Position numbers and translations under genes: made by a program
Shown: positions 42,148 to 51,025 of the stretch, piece after piece
Numbering within the stretch: the first letter of the stretch is position 1
Layout of the letters: the number at the start of each line of letters is the position of its first letter
From: an uncultured Lachnospiraceae bacterium
GTDB taxonomy: Bacteria > Bacillota > Clostridia > Lachnospirales > Lachnospiraceae
DNA length: 64,000 bases
Direction: 5' to 3'
Assembly: GCA_910588295.1 (NCBI GenBank)
Contig: CAJUQO010000005.1
Location: 1-64,000, forward strand
Notes under the pieces: generated by a model
Told to the model about the DNA's origin: nothing
Database searches by the model: none
The model's input: only the letters and a program-made list of their open reading frames with translations

Positions 42148-42693
42148 TTAATTGAGGATGTGGAGCGTCGTGGTAACGGAAACCGTACTGAGTTCCTGTT
42201 GGTCATCATCTACAAGATGGTATTCCACAACCGCCAAATAATCCCCGGCTTCCAGATCCTTATCAAGGGCAAAACCTGTAAGGGTTGAGCCGACAGGAAT
42301 ATAAGGAGATGAATACACAAGTTCTGATGTATCTGCTAACAGTACGTTAAAATACACAGTCCTGAGATTTGATGTATCGTTTTCCACATAAGCGTTAGTG
42401 GAAGGCGAAGTTCCGTTTTCAAAATCCCATTCGATGTTCATGGAAACTGTGTAAGCGGCATCAGTATTCTGCTCTGCCTCTGCAATAAGCTGACTTACAT
42501 TATCCTGAGTTACCACTGTACCACGGCCTGAAGTGACATCATCAAGATTATCCGGGCGTGTAAGAAACCAGATGAGTGCCGCACCCAGACAGACTACCAC
42601 TAGCAGAAGGACAATACAAATCACAGCGGCAGGAGAAACTTTTTTTCGGGAATTGTTTTCCTGCCCTGTATTTGTACTTTGTTCCTGTTCCAT
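42148..42693 (-). CDS. Single-pass membrane-anchored extracellular protein
   Basis: A 181-residue protein. About 20 cytosolic residues precede one helix (AAVICIVLLLVVVCLGAALI, residues ~22-45). The outer domain is strand-rich (YTVSMNIEWDFENGTS, YFNVLLADTSELVYSS, VGSTLTGFALDKDLEAGDYL) and looks like a small Ig/jelly-roll fold. GGAGGTG precedes the ATG. It is the first gene of a two-gene operon with the secreted protein at 40992 and may anchor it to the cell. No established family is recognised. Confidence 0.7.
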   Translation of the reverse strand: MEQEQSTNTGQENNSRKKVSPAAVICIVLLLVVVCLGAALIWFLTRPDNLDDVTSGRGTVVTQDNVSQLIAEAEQNTDAAYTVSMNIEWDFENGTSPSTNAYVENDTSNLRTVYFNVLLADTSELVYSSPYIPVGSTLTGFALDKDLEAGDYLAVVEYHLVDDDQQELSTVSVTTTLHILN

Positions 42694-42716
42694 ATCTGCA
42701 CCTCCTCAATTGTTTT

Positions 42717-42727
42717 GTACACTGTAC
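42717..42727. promoter_or_regulatory. Small palindrome in divergent surface-protein promoter region
   Basis: GTACA-C-TGTAC lies 24 bases upstream of the minus-strand start, in the 167-base divergent region. The plus side of that region is almost pure A/T (42770-42797) and could hold the divergent promoters. Confidence 0.3.
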
Positions 42728-42860
42728 TATCGGATGCACCCAAAGATTTCATAATAGAAAAACTAAAAAAAGTATATATATTATATTATATATTTATGGA
42801 ATAAGAAAAATATCCGATATATAAGTGTGGTAACAAAAATAGATTAAGGTGGTGGAAATC

Positions 42861-44090
42861 GTGCACAAAAAAAGGTTTTTGATATATCCGTTGTTGGCAG
42901 GCGTGGTTTCAGGGACAGTTTTGCCGATATTTGCACAGGACGGACACGTATCACCTACGGCTCCGGATAATAAAAGTGATATCACAGTTGTGGGTAGAAA
43001 GAATGGCAGCTTTGAGCAGGATGTTTTTTTTGCAGGTAAGGATGCCAGTTATGAACTTCAGGTTTCCAGTCTGAAGCATGGGGAAAACAGGGAGTCCATT
43101 ATTGTGGAAATCGGAGATGAGCGGCAGGAAGTGTCGGTATCAGGGGGGAGAGCGGAGTTTCCGATTGAACCTGGACGGGAAGGATATATGAAGATCCTCG
43201 ATGGAGACGGTGATGAAGAAGACGAAGAGGGGGAATTGGCGGATTACATTATAGCTGAAGAAATACCGCCTGTCATAAGTTGTGCGAAGTTAGAAAGGTC
43301 AAACAGTGAGGAGATGGTTGTGAGCTTCAGAGATGAGGGGGAGATCGTTTCCGGTATTCAGAGCTATGAAGTATTGCTGGATGGAGCAGCGTTAGAGAAT
43401 TGTACGGAAGTCAAGACAGAGAAAGTGTTGCAAAATGGCGCGTCCATATATAATAAGGTTGAACTTACGATTCCGATCGGGGGGCGGGATGGGCATGAGC
43501 TGTCTGTGACCGTCAAGGATCAGTGTGGAAATTTGGCAGAGAAAATTATCGAGCTGGGAGAAGAAGATGAGGATGTATCGCGGGAGAAGGAAAAAAAGGA
43601 GGAAATCTCTGTCGATGACCAGCAGGATCTTTCGGATGATGTTCTGGTGATAGTTCCCACGGACATAACGATGAAACTTTTTACGGGCCCCAACATGGTA
43701 GAGGGCAATATTCAGAGTCAGGATATTATGGTGATTAATAAAAGTGAGTTCCCCGTCCGTGTTACGGCGAGCAAGATACGCTATGGGGTAAAAGATGGAC
43801 ATAAGGAGATCCCGTGCGAGCTTTCGGCTAGAGTGAGGCAATATAAAAAGGGCGAGCAGGTTTATGATTTGAGGAAGAAAGATAATGCGCCTTTTTCTCT
43901 GGAGCTGGCCGCGGGCAGAAAGAAGACGGATGCCCAGGGGCTGCTGAACGAGGCGGCCAAATGGAACCCTACTGGTTCTGTTGAGTCTCCGGATTATGGT
44001 GTTTTGCGTTTGGAGGGTACAGCTGCGCAGAGTGGCAAAGCCAGTGTGGGCATAGTATTTGAGTTTGAAAAAATGGATGACAGACAGTAG
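42861..44090 (+). CDS. Secreted surface protein with WxL-like/TasA-like C-terminal module
   Basis: About 409 residues. I chose the GTG at 42861 because AAGGTGGTGG precedes it by 5 bases and it directly opens a signal peptide (FLIYPLLAGVVSGTVLPIFA). The mature part has Ig-like strands, an acidic linker (DGDEEDEEGE and EEDEDVSREKEKKEE), and a C-terminal module with VLVIVPTDITMKLFTGPN and VINKSEFPVRVTASK. This module resembles the corresponding block of the divergent 372-residue protein. The sulfotransferase-like gene starts 38 bases after its stop, so this surface protein may head the sulfation/glycan operon. Confidence 0.7.
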   Translation: MHKKRFLIYPLLAGVVSGTVLPIFAQDGHVSPTAPDNKSDITVVGRKNGSFEQDVFFAGKDASYELQVSSLKHGENRESIIVEIGDERQEVSVSGGRAEFPIEPGREGYMKILDGDGDEEDEEGELADYIIAEEIPPVISCAKLERSNSEEMVVSFRDEGEIVSGIQSYEVLLDGAALENCTEVKTEKVLQNGASIYNKVELTIPIGGRDGHELSVTVKDQCGNLAEKIIELGEEDEDVSREKEKKEEISVDDQQDLSDDVLVIVPTDITMKLFTGPNMVEGNIQSQDIMVINKSEFPVRVTASKIRYGVKDGHKEIPCELSARVRQYKKGEQVYDLRKKDNAPFSLELAAGRKKTDAQGLLNEAAKWNPTGSVESPDYGVLRLEGTAAQSGKASVGIVFEFEKMDDRQ

Positions 44091-44128
44091 TGTAAAAGTG
44101 GGAGTGGGCCAGTAATTAAGAAGAGAAC

Positions 44129-45412
44129 ATGGTAGTTCTTTTGAGAGGAGATTATGAAAAAATGATCAGGTTTTCGAAGATAGATGATAAGCTGACGACG
44201 TATAAAGAACATGAAGTGGTGTTGTTTGGCGCCGGTTTTTGGGGACGGGATATAAAAAAGAATTTGGAGTTTCATGGCATAAAGGTTTCTTTTTTTTGTG
44301 ATAACAACGAAAAAAAATGGGGATCTTACATGGATGGGATTGAGATTTTGTCTCCAGTACAATTGCGGGAAAGATATAGTGAAGAAATCTTGATTCAGAT
44401 CAGTGTAGCTTCTGGCCAGGATGTGGAAATGCAGTTACGGGCATGGGGGATGGGGACGTTTATATCGTTTCAGGAGTATATTGAGAGGTTGTCCGGATTG
44501 TATATTTATAAGACGCTTCCGGAGTCTGTTAAGATTTATGACAATTTTTTTTCCCGGCCCAGCTATCTGGTGGGGCAGACTAGATACGATTGTCTGAATT
44601 ATGCTGCCAGGGTGAAGTATTTTGAGAAAGACAGCTATAATATTCTCTGTATGCCGCCTAAGACGGGGAATTATACTCTGTTGGGTTCTTTAGGTAAGAG
44701 CGGCGCGGAGTTTGTGCGTTTTGGGCACAGTTTTAATCGTATGTTTGACGGCCTGAAAGAGTTTATCGGGGATAAAAAGATAAAGATCGTCACATCAGTT
44801 CGCGATCCGATAGCCCAGAATATTTCGCTTTTTTTTCAGATCACAACGAATCTCTGTTATTGTGATATTCCGGAGTATTGGACTGATGGAGGGGATGTAC
44901 AGGCTGTTTGGGATTTGTGGATCGCCCATGAATTAAAAGAAGCGATACCACTTTATGCCCAATTAGCGGATCAGGGAAAGCTGCCCTCATTTTCCTATAT
45001 GGAAGGGTGGAATAAAGAGCAGGATAACGTCATTGTAATACAGGATTTTTTTGAAAAAAATTTTAAGAGATTCAATGGCATTAATGTTTTGGATTATGAA
45101 TTTGATAAAGAACAGGGATATGTGCTGATACAACAGGATAATGTAGAAGTGTTTATCTATCAGTTGGAACGATTAAATGACGTGAAAGACCAGTTGGCGC
45201 TTTTTCTTGGGATTGAGAACCTGGAACTGGTTAATGGTAACGAGGCCAAACAGAAATGGTATGCTCCGGTTTACAGGCAGGCCCTGCGGGAATTAAAATT
45301 GGATAAAGAATATTTCGAGTATTGTTATAATTCTCCATGCGTACAGCATTTTTACAGTGAGGCGGATATTGAAAGCTTTAAAAACCGATGGAGAAAACAT
45401 GTAAAAGAGTGA
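44129..45412 (+). CDS. Sulfotransferase-like protein with N-terminal Rossmann module
   Basis: About 427 residues (416 if the ATG at 44162, 11 bases after AGAGGAG, is used). Residues ~27-100 form a small Rossmann-like module (VVLFGAGFWGRDIKKNLEFH, FFCDNNEKKWG). From ~165 on is a P-loop-like sulfotransferase fold: CMPPKTGNYTLLGSLGKS corresponds to the 5'-phosphosulfate-binding loop, and IVTSVRDPIAQNISLFFQ to the 3'-phosphate-binding Arg/Ser region. Proteins of this sort are annotated as putative capsular polysaccharide synthesis proteins. The genes directly downstream make PAPS, the expected donor. The acceptor is unknown but probably a glycan. Confidence 0.7.
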   Translation: MVVLLRGDYEKMIRFSKIDDKLTTYKEHEVVLFGAGFWGRDIKKNLEFHGIKVSFFCDNNEKKWGSYMDGIEILSPVQLRERYSEEILIQISVASGQDVEMQLRAWGMGTFISFQEYIERLSGLYIYKTLPESVKIYDNFFSRPSYLVGQTRYDCLNYAARVKYFEKDSYNILCMPPKTGNYTLLGSLGKSGAEFVRFGHSFNRMFDGLKEFIGDKKIKIVTSVRDPIAQNISLFFQITTNLCYCDIPEYWTDGGDVQAVWDLWIAHELKEAIPLYAQLADQGKLPSFSYMEGWNKEQDNVIVIQDFFEKNFKRFNGINVLDYEFDKEQGYVLIQQDNVEVFIYQLERLNDVKDQLALFLGIENLELVNGNEAKQKWYAPVYRQALRELKLDKEYFEYCYNSPCVQHFYSEADIESFKNRWRKHVKE

Positions 45413-45430
45413 AGTCACGGGGAGGGATAG

Positions 45431-46327
45431 ATGATAAACACGCATTTGGATGTCCTTGAGGCAGAAGCCATTTATATTATGCGCGAGGTTGCGGCGGAAT
45501 GCGAAAAACCGGTGATGCTATATTCTATAGGTAAGGACAGCTCCGTAATGCTGCATTTGGCGTTAAAGGCTTTCTACCCGGAGAAACCACCCTTTCCATT
45601 TCTCCATATTGATACGAAATGGAAGTTCAGGGAGATGATCTCTTTCCGCGACCGTATAGCGAAAGAAAAAGGGATTGAGATGTTGGCCTATACAAATAAG
45701 GAAGGTCTGCGGCAGGGAATTAATCCTTTTGACCATGGTTCAGCTTATACGGATATTATGAAAACTCAGGCATTAAAGCAGGCCCTGACGCTATACGGCT
45801 TTACGGCAGCTTTTGGCGGAGGGCGCAGAGATGAAGAAAAGTCGAGAGCTAAGGAGCGGATTTTTTCGTTTAGGAACCGGGAACAGGCATGGGAGCCTAA
45901 AAATCAAAGGCCGGAAATGTGGAAACAGTATAATACTCAGATACAGAAAGGAGAGAGTATCCGGGTATTTCCTTTGTCAAATTGGACAGAAAAAGATATT
46001 TGGCAGTACATTGCCAGGGAAAATATAGAGATTGTGCCGCTCTATTTCGCCAGGGAACGTCCGGTAGTATACAGGGACGGCAATATTATTATGGTGGACG
46101 ACGACAGGATGAAGTTGTTTCCGGGAGAGAAAATTGTAACGAAACGTATCCGGTTCCGGACGTTGGGGTGCTATCCCTTGACCGGCGGCGTAGAGTCTGA
46201 CGCGGATACGCTGGAGAAGATTGTGGAGGAAACCCTTGGCGCAGTCACTTCGGAGCGGACGAGCCGGGTCATTGATCATGAGGCGGCGGGCAGCATGGAG
46301 CGTCGAAAACGGGAGGGCTATTTTTAG
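45431..46327 (+). CDS. cysD: Sulfate adenylyltransferase small subunit
   Basis: A 298-residue N-type ATP pyrophosphatase. The PP-loop SIGKDSSVML is at residues 32-41, and FLHIDTKWKFREMISFRD, FGGGRRDEEKSRAKERIFSF and GCYPLTGGVES are all standard CysD signatures. With the CysN GTPase it activates sulfate to adenosine 5'-phosphosulfate (APS). GGGAGGG precedes the ATG by a few bases. The stop codon is followed one base later by the CysN-CysC start, so translation is coupled. Confidence 0.95.
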   Translation: MINTHLDVLEAEAIYIMREVAAECEKPVMLYSIGKDSSVMLHLALKAFYPEKPPFPFLHIDTKWKFREMISFRDRIAKEKGIEMLAYTNKEGLRQGINPFDHGSAYTDIMKTQALKQALTLYGFTAAFGGGRRDEEKSRAKERIFSFRNREQAWEPKNQRPEMWKQYNTQIQKGESIRVFPLSNWTEKDIWQYIARENIEIVPLYFARERPVVYRDGNIIMVDDDRMKLFPGEKIVTKRIRFRTLGCYPLTGGVESDADTLEKIVEETLGAVTSERTSRVIDHEAAGSMERRKREGYF

Positions 46328-46328
46328 G

Positions 46329-48155
46329 ATGGGCGGATTGCTGAAATTTATCACCTGCGGCAGTGTTGACGATGGAAAATCGACATTGATCGGCCATATG
46401 CTTTATGACGCGAAATTGATTTTTGCGGATCAGGAGCGTGCTCTGGAGCTTGACAGCAGGATGGGAAGCCGTGAGGGAGAAATAGATTACTCCCTTTTGC
46501 TGGACGGGCTGATGGCAGAACGGGAGCAGGGAATTACGATTGATGTGGCATATCGTTATTTTACCACTGAAAACAGGAGTTTTATTGTGGCGGATACCCC
46601 CGGCCATGAGCAATATACCCGGAATATGGCTGTAGGGGCGTCTTTTGCAGATTTGGCTGTGATTCTTATTGACGCTTCAAAGGGGATTTTAACGCAGACG
46701 AGACGACATGCCAGGATTTGCGCCCTGATGGGGATACGATATTTTGTTTTTGCCGTAAATAAGATGGATCTTGTCCATTATAGCCAGGATATCTTTCAGG
46801 GATTGGAAAAAGAAATCCTGAAATTGGCGGTGGATTTGAAGCTTGGCTGCGTGAGTGTTATGCCGGTTTCGGCTACAGAGGGAGATAATGTCACCCTGAA
46901 ATCTTCTCATATGCAGTGGTATCAGGGAAAGACATTGCTTCAATATCTGGAAAACGTTGATGTGGAGTGTGAAAACAGTGCGTCGGGTTTTGTGCTCCCC
47001 GTGCAGAGGGTCTGCAGGCCCAATCATACCTTCCGGGGATTCCAGGGCCAGGTAGAGTCGGGTGCGGTACGGCCGGGGGATGAGGTTTTGGCCTTGCCCG
47101 GTCGGGAAAAGGCGGCAGTGAAATCCATATTGGTGGCGGGACGGGAAGCGGGGCAGGCGCAGAAAGGGCAGGCCGTGACGGTCTCTCTGGACAGGGAGAT
47201 TGATATCTCCCGCGGCTGTGTTCTGACAAAGGACGTGGAGCTGTCAGTAGGGCGTATGTTTATGGCGACGATGCTGTGGATGGATGACGTGCCGCTGACT
47301 CAGGGAAAGAACTTTCTCCTTAAGATCGGCACAAAGATGGTTCCCGCTTCTGTTATGAATATTAAATACAGTATGGATATCCACACGGGGGATCATCTCG
47401 CCGCGACGAAATTGTACAAGAATGAAATAGGCGTTTGTGATATTGCGGCGGTGGAAGAGGTGGTGTTTGATACTTTTCAAAATCATAACGGGGTGGGCTG
47501 CTTTATTCTCATTGACCGGATGACGAATATGACTTCGGCATGCGGTGTGGTGGAGCATTCCCTGAGAAGGTCAGAAAATATCGTATGGCAGAAGCTGGAT
47601 ATCACCCGCGAAATACGTGCGGGGAAAATGGGGCAGTCACCAGTGACGTTATGGTTTACAGGATTGTCCGGATCGGGTAAATCGGCTTTGGCCAATGAAG
47701 TTGAAAAGCGGCTGAGCGCCGGAGGCAGGTATACGATGCTGCTGGATGGAGATAATGTCCGCCTGGGATTGAATAAGAATCTGGGATTTAAAGCCGAGGA
47801 CCGCATTGAAAATATCCGGAGGATCGCGGAAGTGGCAAAACTTATGAATGATGCAGGGTTAATTGTTCTCACTGCGTTTATCTCGCCCTTTGCTGATGAC
47901 AGGCGGAGGGCCAGGGAGATTATCGGGGAGGGGAGTTTTGTTGAAATATATGTCAGTACGCCCCTTCAGGAATGCGAACGCAGAGATGTGAAAGGGCTTT
48001 ATAAAAAAGCCAGAGACGGAAAGCTTCCCAATTTTACGGGTATTTCCAGCCCATATGAGGCTCCGGAGAGTCCGGATATAACAGTGGACACCAGCAGGCT
48101 ATCCTTAGAGGCTTCAGCAGACCATATAATAAAAGAGCTGGAAAAATATTTATAA
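46329..48155 (+). CDS. cysNC: CysN-CysC fusion: sulfate adenylyltransferase GTPase and APS kinase
   Basis: A 608-residue bifunctional enzyme. Residues 1-~425 are the CysN GTPase: G1 GSVDDGKST (11-19), GITIDVAYRYF, G3 DTPGHEQY, G4 NKMD. Residues ~435-608 are APS kinase: P-loop GLSGSGKS (445-452), DGDNVRLGLNKNLGF, and FISPFADDRRRAR then YVSTPLQECERRDVKGLY. All catalytic segments look intact, so the product should be PAPS, the sulfuryl donor, not only APS. The ATG at 46329 is one base after the cysD stop; longer frames overlap cysD. The fusion is common in proteobacteria and Bacteroidetes. Confidence 0.95.
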   Translation: MGGLLKFITCGSVDDGKSTLIGHMLYDAKLIFADQERALELDSRMGSREGEIDYSLLLDGLMAEREQGITIDVAYRYFTTENRSFIVADTPGHEQYTRNMAVGASFADLAVILIDASKGILTQTRRHARICALMGIRYFVFAVNKMDLVHYSQDIFQGLEKEILKLAVDLKLGCVSVMPVSATEGDNVTLKSSHMQWYQGKTLLQYLENVDVECENSASGFVLPVQRVCRPNHTFRGFQGQVESGAVRPGDEVLALPGREKAAVKSILVAGREAGQAQKGQAVTVSLDREIDISRGCVLTKDVELSVGRMFMATMLWMDDVPLTQGKNFLLKIGTKMVPASVMNIKYSMDIHTGDHLAATKLYKNEIGVCDIAAVEEVVFDTFQNHNGVGCFILIDRMTNMTSACGVVEHSLRRSENIVWQKLDITREIRAGKMGQSPVTLWFTGLSGSGKSALANEVEKRLSAGGRYTMLLDGDNVRLGLNKNLGFKAEDRIENIRRIAEVAKLMNDAGLIVLTAFISPFADDRRRAREIIGEGSFVEIYVSTPLQECERRDVKGLYKKARDGKLPNFTGISSPYEAPESPDITVDTSRLSLEASADHIIKELEKYL

Positions 48156-48179
48156 TATATTTTTTGAGGGTAATAAGTG

Positions 48180-49199
48180 ATGAAAAAGAAAATGGTGTGG
48201 ATATTATCTCTAAGCCTGTGTTTGCTGATGGGCTGCGGTAAGGGTTCAGGATCGGAAGCAGGACAGGACGGGGACAGAGAGCTTTTAAATGTTTCTTATG
48301 ACCCCACCAGAGAATTTTATACACAGTATAATGAACTGTTCTGTGCGCATTGGAAAGCGGAAATGGGGCAGGAACTGACAGTAACCCAGTCCCATGGGGG
48401 ATCCGGTTCCCAGGCCAGGTCGGTCATTGAGGGCAACGAGGCCGATGTGGTGACCCTGGCGCTGGCCCATGATATTACAGCGATTGAAGAGGCGGAGCTG
48501 ATTGATGAAGGCTGGATGGAAGAGTTTGAAAATGACAGTTCGCCGTATGTATCGACAATTGTATTTTTAGTGCGGAAGGGAAATGAGAAAAATATTCAGG
48601 ACTGGGATGACCTGGTCAGGGATGATGTAGAGATTATTACGCCAAATCCGAAAACCTCCGGGGGAGCTTGTTGGAATTTTCTTGCCGCCTGGGCTTACGG
48701 GCAGCGGCAGAATGGCAATGACGAGGAAGCTACCAGGCTGTTCATGAAAAAACTGTATCAGAATGTGCTGGTCCTGGATTCCGGAGCAAGGGGCGCGACC
48801 AATACTTTTGTAGAAAATGCCCAGGGAGATGTATTAATTGCCTGGGAGAATGAAGCGTATCTGTCTATGCGGGAGCATCCGGATGAATACGAGATCGTTG
48901 CGCCCAGTATTAGTATCCTGGCGCAGCCATCTGTGGCTGTGGTGGACAGTAACGCGAAAATGCATGGGATGGAAGAACTGGCCCATGAATATCTGGCATA
49001 CTTATACTGTGACGAGGCCCAAAGGCTGGCGGGCGAGAATTATTACCGCCCCTCAAATGAAAAAATCCTGCAGGAATTTTCCGATCAGTTTGATTTGAAT
49101 ATGAATTTGGTTTCAATTGATGATTTTGGCGGATGGGATGAGGCATTCAAAACTTATTTTGACGACGGTGCGGTATTTGATCAGATTTATGCAGAGTAG
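48180..49199 (+). CDS. sbp: Sulfate ABC transporter substrate-binding lipoprotein
   Basis: About 339 residues. The lipoprotein signal (ILSLSLCLLMGC) lipidates Cys19. The mature protein has the sulfate/thiosulfate-binding signatures LNVSYDPTREFYTQYN, QSHGGSGSQARSVI and ITPNPKTSGGACWNFLAAW. The ATG at 48180 lies 9 bases after GAGGG; a GTG one codon upstream is also possible. It binds sulfate outside the membrane and hands it to CysT/CysW. Placement directly after cysD-cysNC ties uptake to PAPS synthesis. Confidence 0.95.
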   Translation: MKKKMVWILSLSLCLLMGCGKGSGSEAGQDGDRELLNVSYDPTREFYTQYNELFCAHWKAEMGQELTVTQSHGGSGSQARSVIEGNEADVVTLALAHDITAIEEAELIDEGWMEEFENDSSPYVSTIVFLVRKGNEKNIQDWDDLVRDDVEIITPNPKTSGGACWNFLAAWAYGQRQNGNDEEATRLFMKKLYQNVLVLDSGARGATNTFVENAQGDVLIAWENEAYLSMREHPDEYEIVAPSISILAQPSVAVVDSNAKMHGMEELAHEYLAYLYCDEAQRLAGENYYRPSNEKILQEFSDQFDLNMNLVSIDDFGGWDEAFKTYFDDGAVFDQIYAE

Positions 49200-49224
49200 A
49201 TAGTATTTTTGGAGACGTAGCGTT

Positions 49225-50076
49225 ATGGAGCAGGAGATTGTAAAAGTTAAAAACAAAAAAGGGGTCAGAGTGATTCCAGGTTTCGGGCTGCTCATGGGCG
49301 TAACGTTGACGATGTTGAGCTGCCTGGTTCTTATTCCGCTGGCGTCTATTTTTCTCAGCGTCGGACGTCTGAATGCACGGGAGTTTTTTGAAATTGTTAC
49401 TTCCAGGCAGATCGTGTCGGGATATATGGTAAGTATTTTTTGCGCTTTGGGTGCTGCGCTGATAAATGCCTTGTTTGGTATGATGTTGGCGTGGGTTCTT
49501 GTGCGTTATGATTTCCCGGGTAAACGGCTGATGGACGGGTTAATCGAGCTTCCTTTTGCTCTCCCTACAGCCGTGGCGGGTATCTCTCTTACTTATCTTT
49601 ATTCGGATCAGGGATGGATCGGCTCCTTTTTCGATAAGCTGGGGGTTAAAATTGCCTACACTCGCGGTGGGATTGTGATTGCAATGGTTTTTGTGGGGAT
49701 CCCCTTTGTGGTTCGGGCGGTGCAGCCGGTACTGGAAAAATTAGACCGGCAGTATGAGGAGGCGGCAATGATGCTGGGCGCGGGAAAATGTTACACATTT
49801 TTCTCCGTGATTCTGCCAGAGGTGTTTCCGGCTCTGCTGGCAGGTTTTGGCCTGGCTTTCGCAAGGGGGATCGGAGAGTACGGGAGCGTGGTTTTTATTG
49901 CCGGAAATATTCCTTATAAAACGCAGATCGCCCCTCTTTTGATTATGTCAAAGCTGGAACAGTATAAATATGCGGATGCCGCGGCCATTGCTCTGGTGTT
50001 GCTTGTGTTCTCTTTTATCTTGATGCTTGTAATCAATTCTGTGCAGATTTATGCGCAGCGGTTTAGTAAAGGATGA
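49225..50076 (+). CDS. cysT: Sulfate ABC transporter permease CysT
   Basis: A 283-residue integral membrane subunit with six predicted helices. MLAWVLVRYDFPGKRLMDGLIELPFALPTAVAG and the EAA loop YEEAAMMLGAGKCYTFFSVILP are typical of CysT/CysU, and the C-terminal part ARGIGEYGSVVFIAGN is diagnostic. It pairs with CysW to carry sulfate through the membrane. It starts 25 bases after the binding-protein stop. Confidence 0.95.
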   Translation: MEQEIVKVKNKKGVRVIPGFGLLMGVTLTMLSCLVLIPLASIFLSVGRLNAREFFEIVTSRQIVSGYMVSIFCALGAALINALFGMMLAWVLVRYDFPGKRLMDGLIELPFALPTAVAGISLTYLYSDQGWIGSFFDKLGVKIAYTRGGIVIAMVFVGIPFVVRAVQPVLEKLDRQYEEAAMMLGAGKCYTFFSVILPEVFPALLAGFGLAFARGIGEYGSVVFIAGNIPYKTQIAPLLIMSKLEQYKYADAAAIALVLLVFSFILMLVINSVQIYAQRFSKG

Positions 50077-50137
50077 GGGATGAGTAGATAATATTTTTTC
50101 TATTGGCCTTTCAGAAACGGTTGGAGAACAGAAAGAT

Positions 50138-51025
50138 ATGACAGTAAAAGCAAATAACAATTATGAACAGGATATGGTGGGGGATGGGCTGCATTCTTTG
50201 CAAAAGGTGATTGAATCCCACCGAGAGGAGGAGAAATCCGTATGGAAATATATATTGATTGGGGTTTGTGTACTTTTTCTGACAGTGATGTTGGTTATTC
50301 CTCTGGCAGTGGTCATTATAAATGCGTTAAAAGACGGGTGGACAGCTTATAAAGAAGCAGTCGTTGACAGATACACTCTCAAAGCTTTGCAGCTCACCCT
50401 GGTGGTCACTGTGCTTACTGTTTTAGTTAATACCATATTCGGCGTATGCGCTTCTGTTTTGCTGTCAAAATTTTATTTTTGGGGACGTCAGATATTGGCT
50501 GCCCTGATTGATATCCCTTTTTCTGTTTCACCGGTTATTGCAGGCCTGTTATTTATATTAACGTTTGGGAATAAAGGGTGGATGGGAGGATTTTTACAGC
50601 AGCATAATATAAAAATTGTTTTTGCGGCGCCGGGAATCGTGTTGGCGACAATGTTTGTGACATTTCCATTTGTGTTCCGCGAATTATTCCCGGTCATGAA
50701 TGCCCAGGGAAAGGATGAGGAAGAAGCCGCGGCGTTGATGAGAGCCGGCGGATTTATGATATTCCGGAAAATCACTTTTCCCCATATTAAGTGGGCTTTG
50801 CTGTATGGGATTATTCTGTGTACGGCGCGGGCTATGGGAGAGTTTGGCGCGGTATCTGTGGTTTCAGGTCATTTGAGAGGAAAGACCAATACTCTTCCGC
50901 TGCATGTAGAGATACTTTATAATGAATTTCACTCAACAGAAGCCTTTGCGGTTTCATCTATACTGGTCATTCTTGCGGTGGCTTTACTGATATTAAGGAG
51001 CTTTGTGGAATGGAAAAGAAAATGA
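50138..51025 (+). CDS. cysW: Sulfate ABC transporter permease CysW
   Basis: A 295-residue subunit with a charged ~40-residue N-terminal extension before the first helix (YILIGVCVLFLTVMLVIPLA). The CysW signatures are present: IDIPFSVSPVIAGLLFILTFG, EEEAAALMRAGGFMIFRKITFP (EAA loop) and ARAMGEFGAVSVVSGHLRG. Its last bases overlap the cysA start, a usual sign of coupled translation. Confidence 0.95.
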   Translation: MTVKANNNYEQDMVGDGLHSLQKVIESHREEEKSVWKYILIGVCVLFLTVMLVIPLAVVIINALKDGWTAYKEAVVDRYTLKALQLTLVVTVLTVLVNTIFGVCASVLLSKFYFWGRQILAALIDIPFSVSPVIAGLLFILTFGNKGWMGGFLQQHNIKIVFAAPGIVLATMFVTFPFVFRELFPVMNAQGKDEEEAAALMRAGGFMIFRKITFPHIKWALLYGIILCTARAMGEFGAVSVVSGHLRGKTNTLPLHVEILYNEFHSTEAFAVSSILVILAVALLILRSFVEWKRK

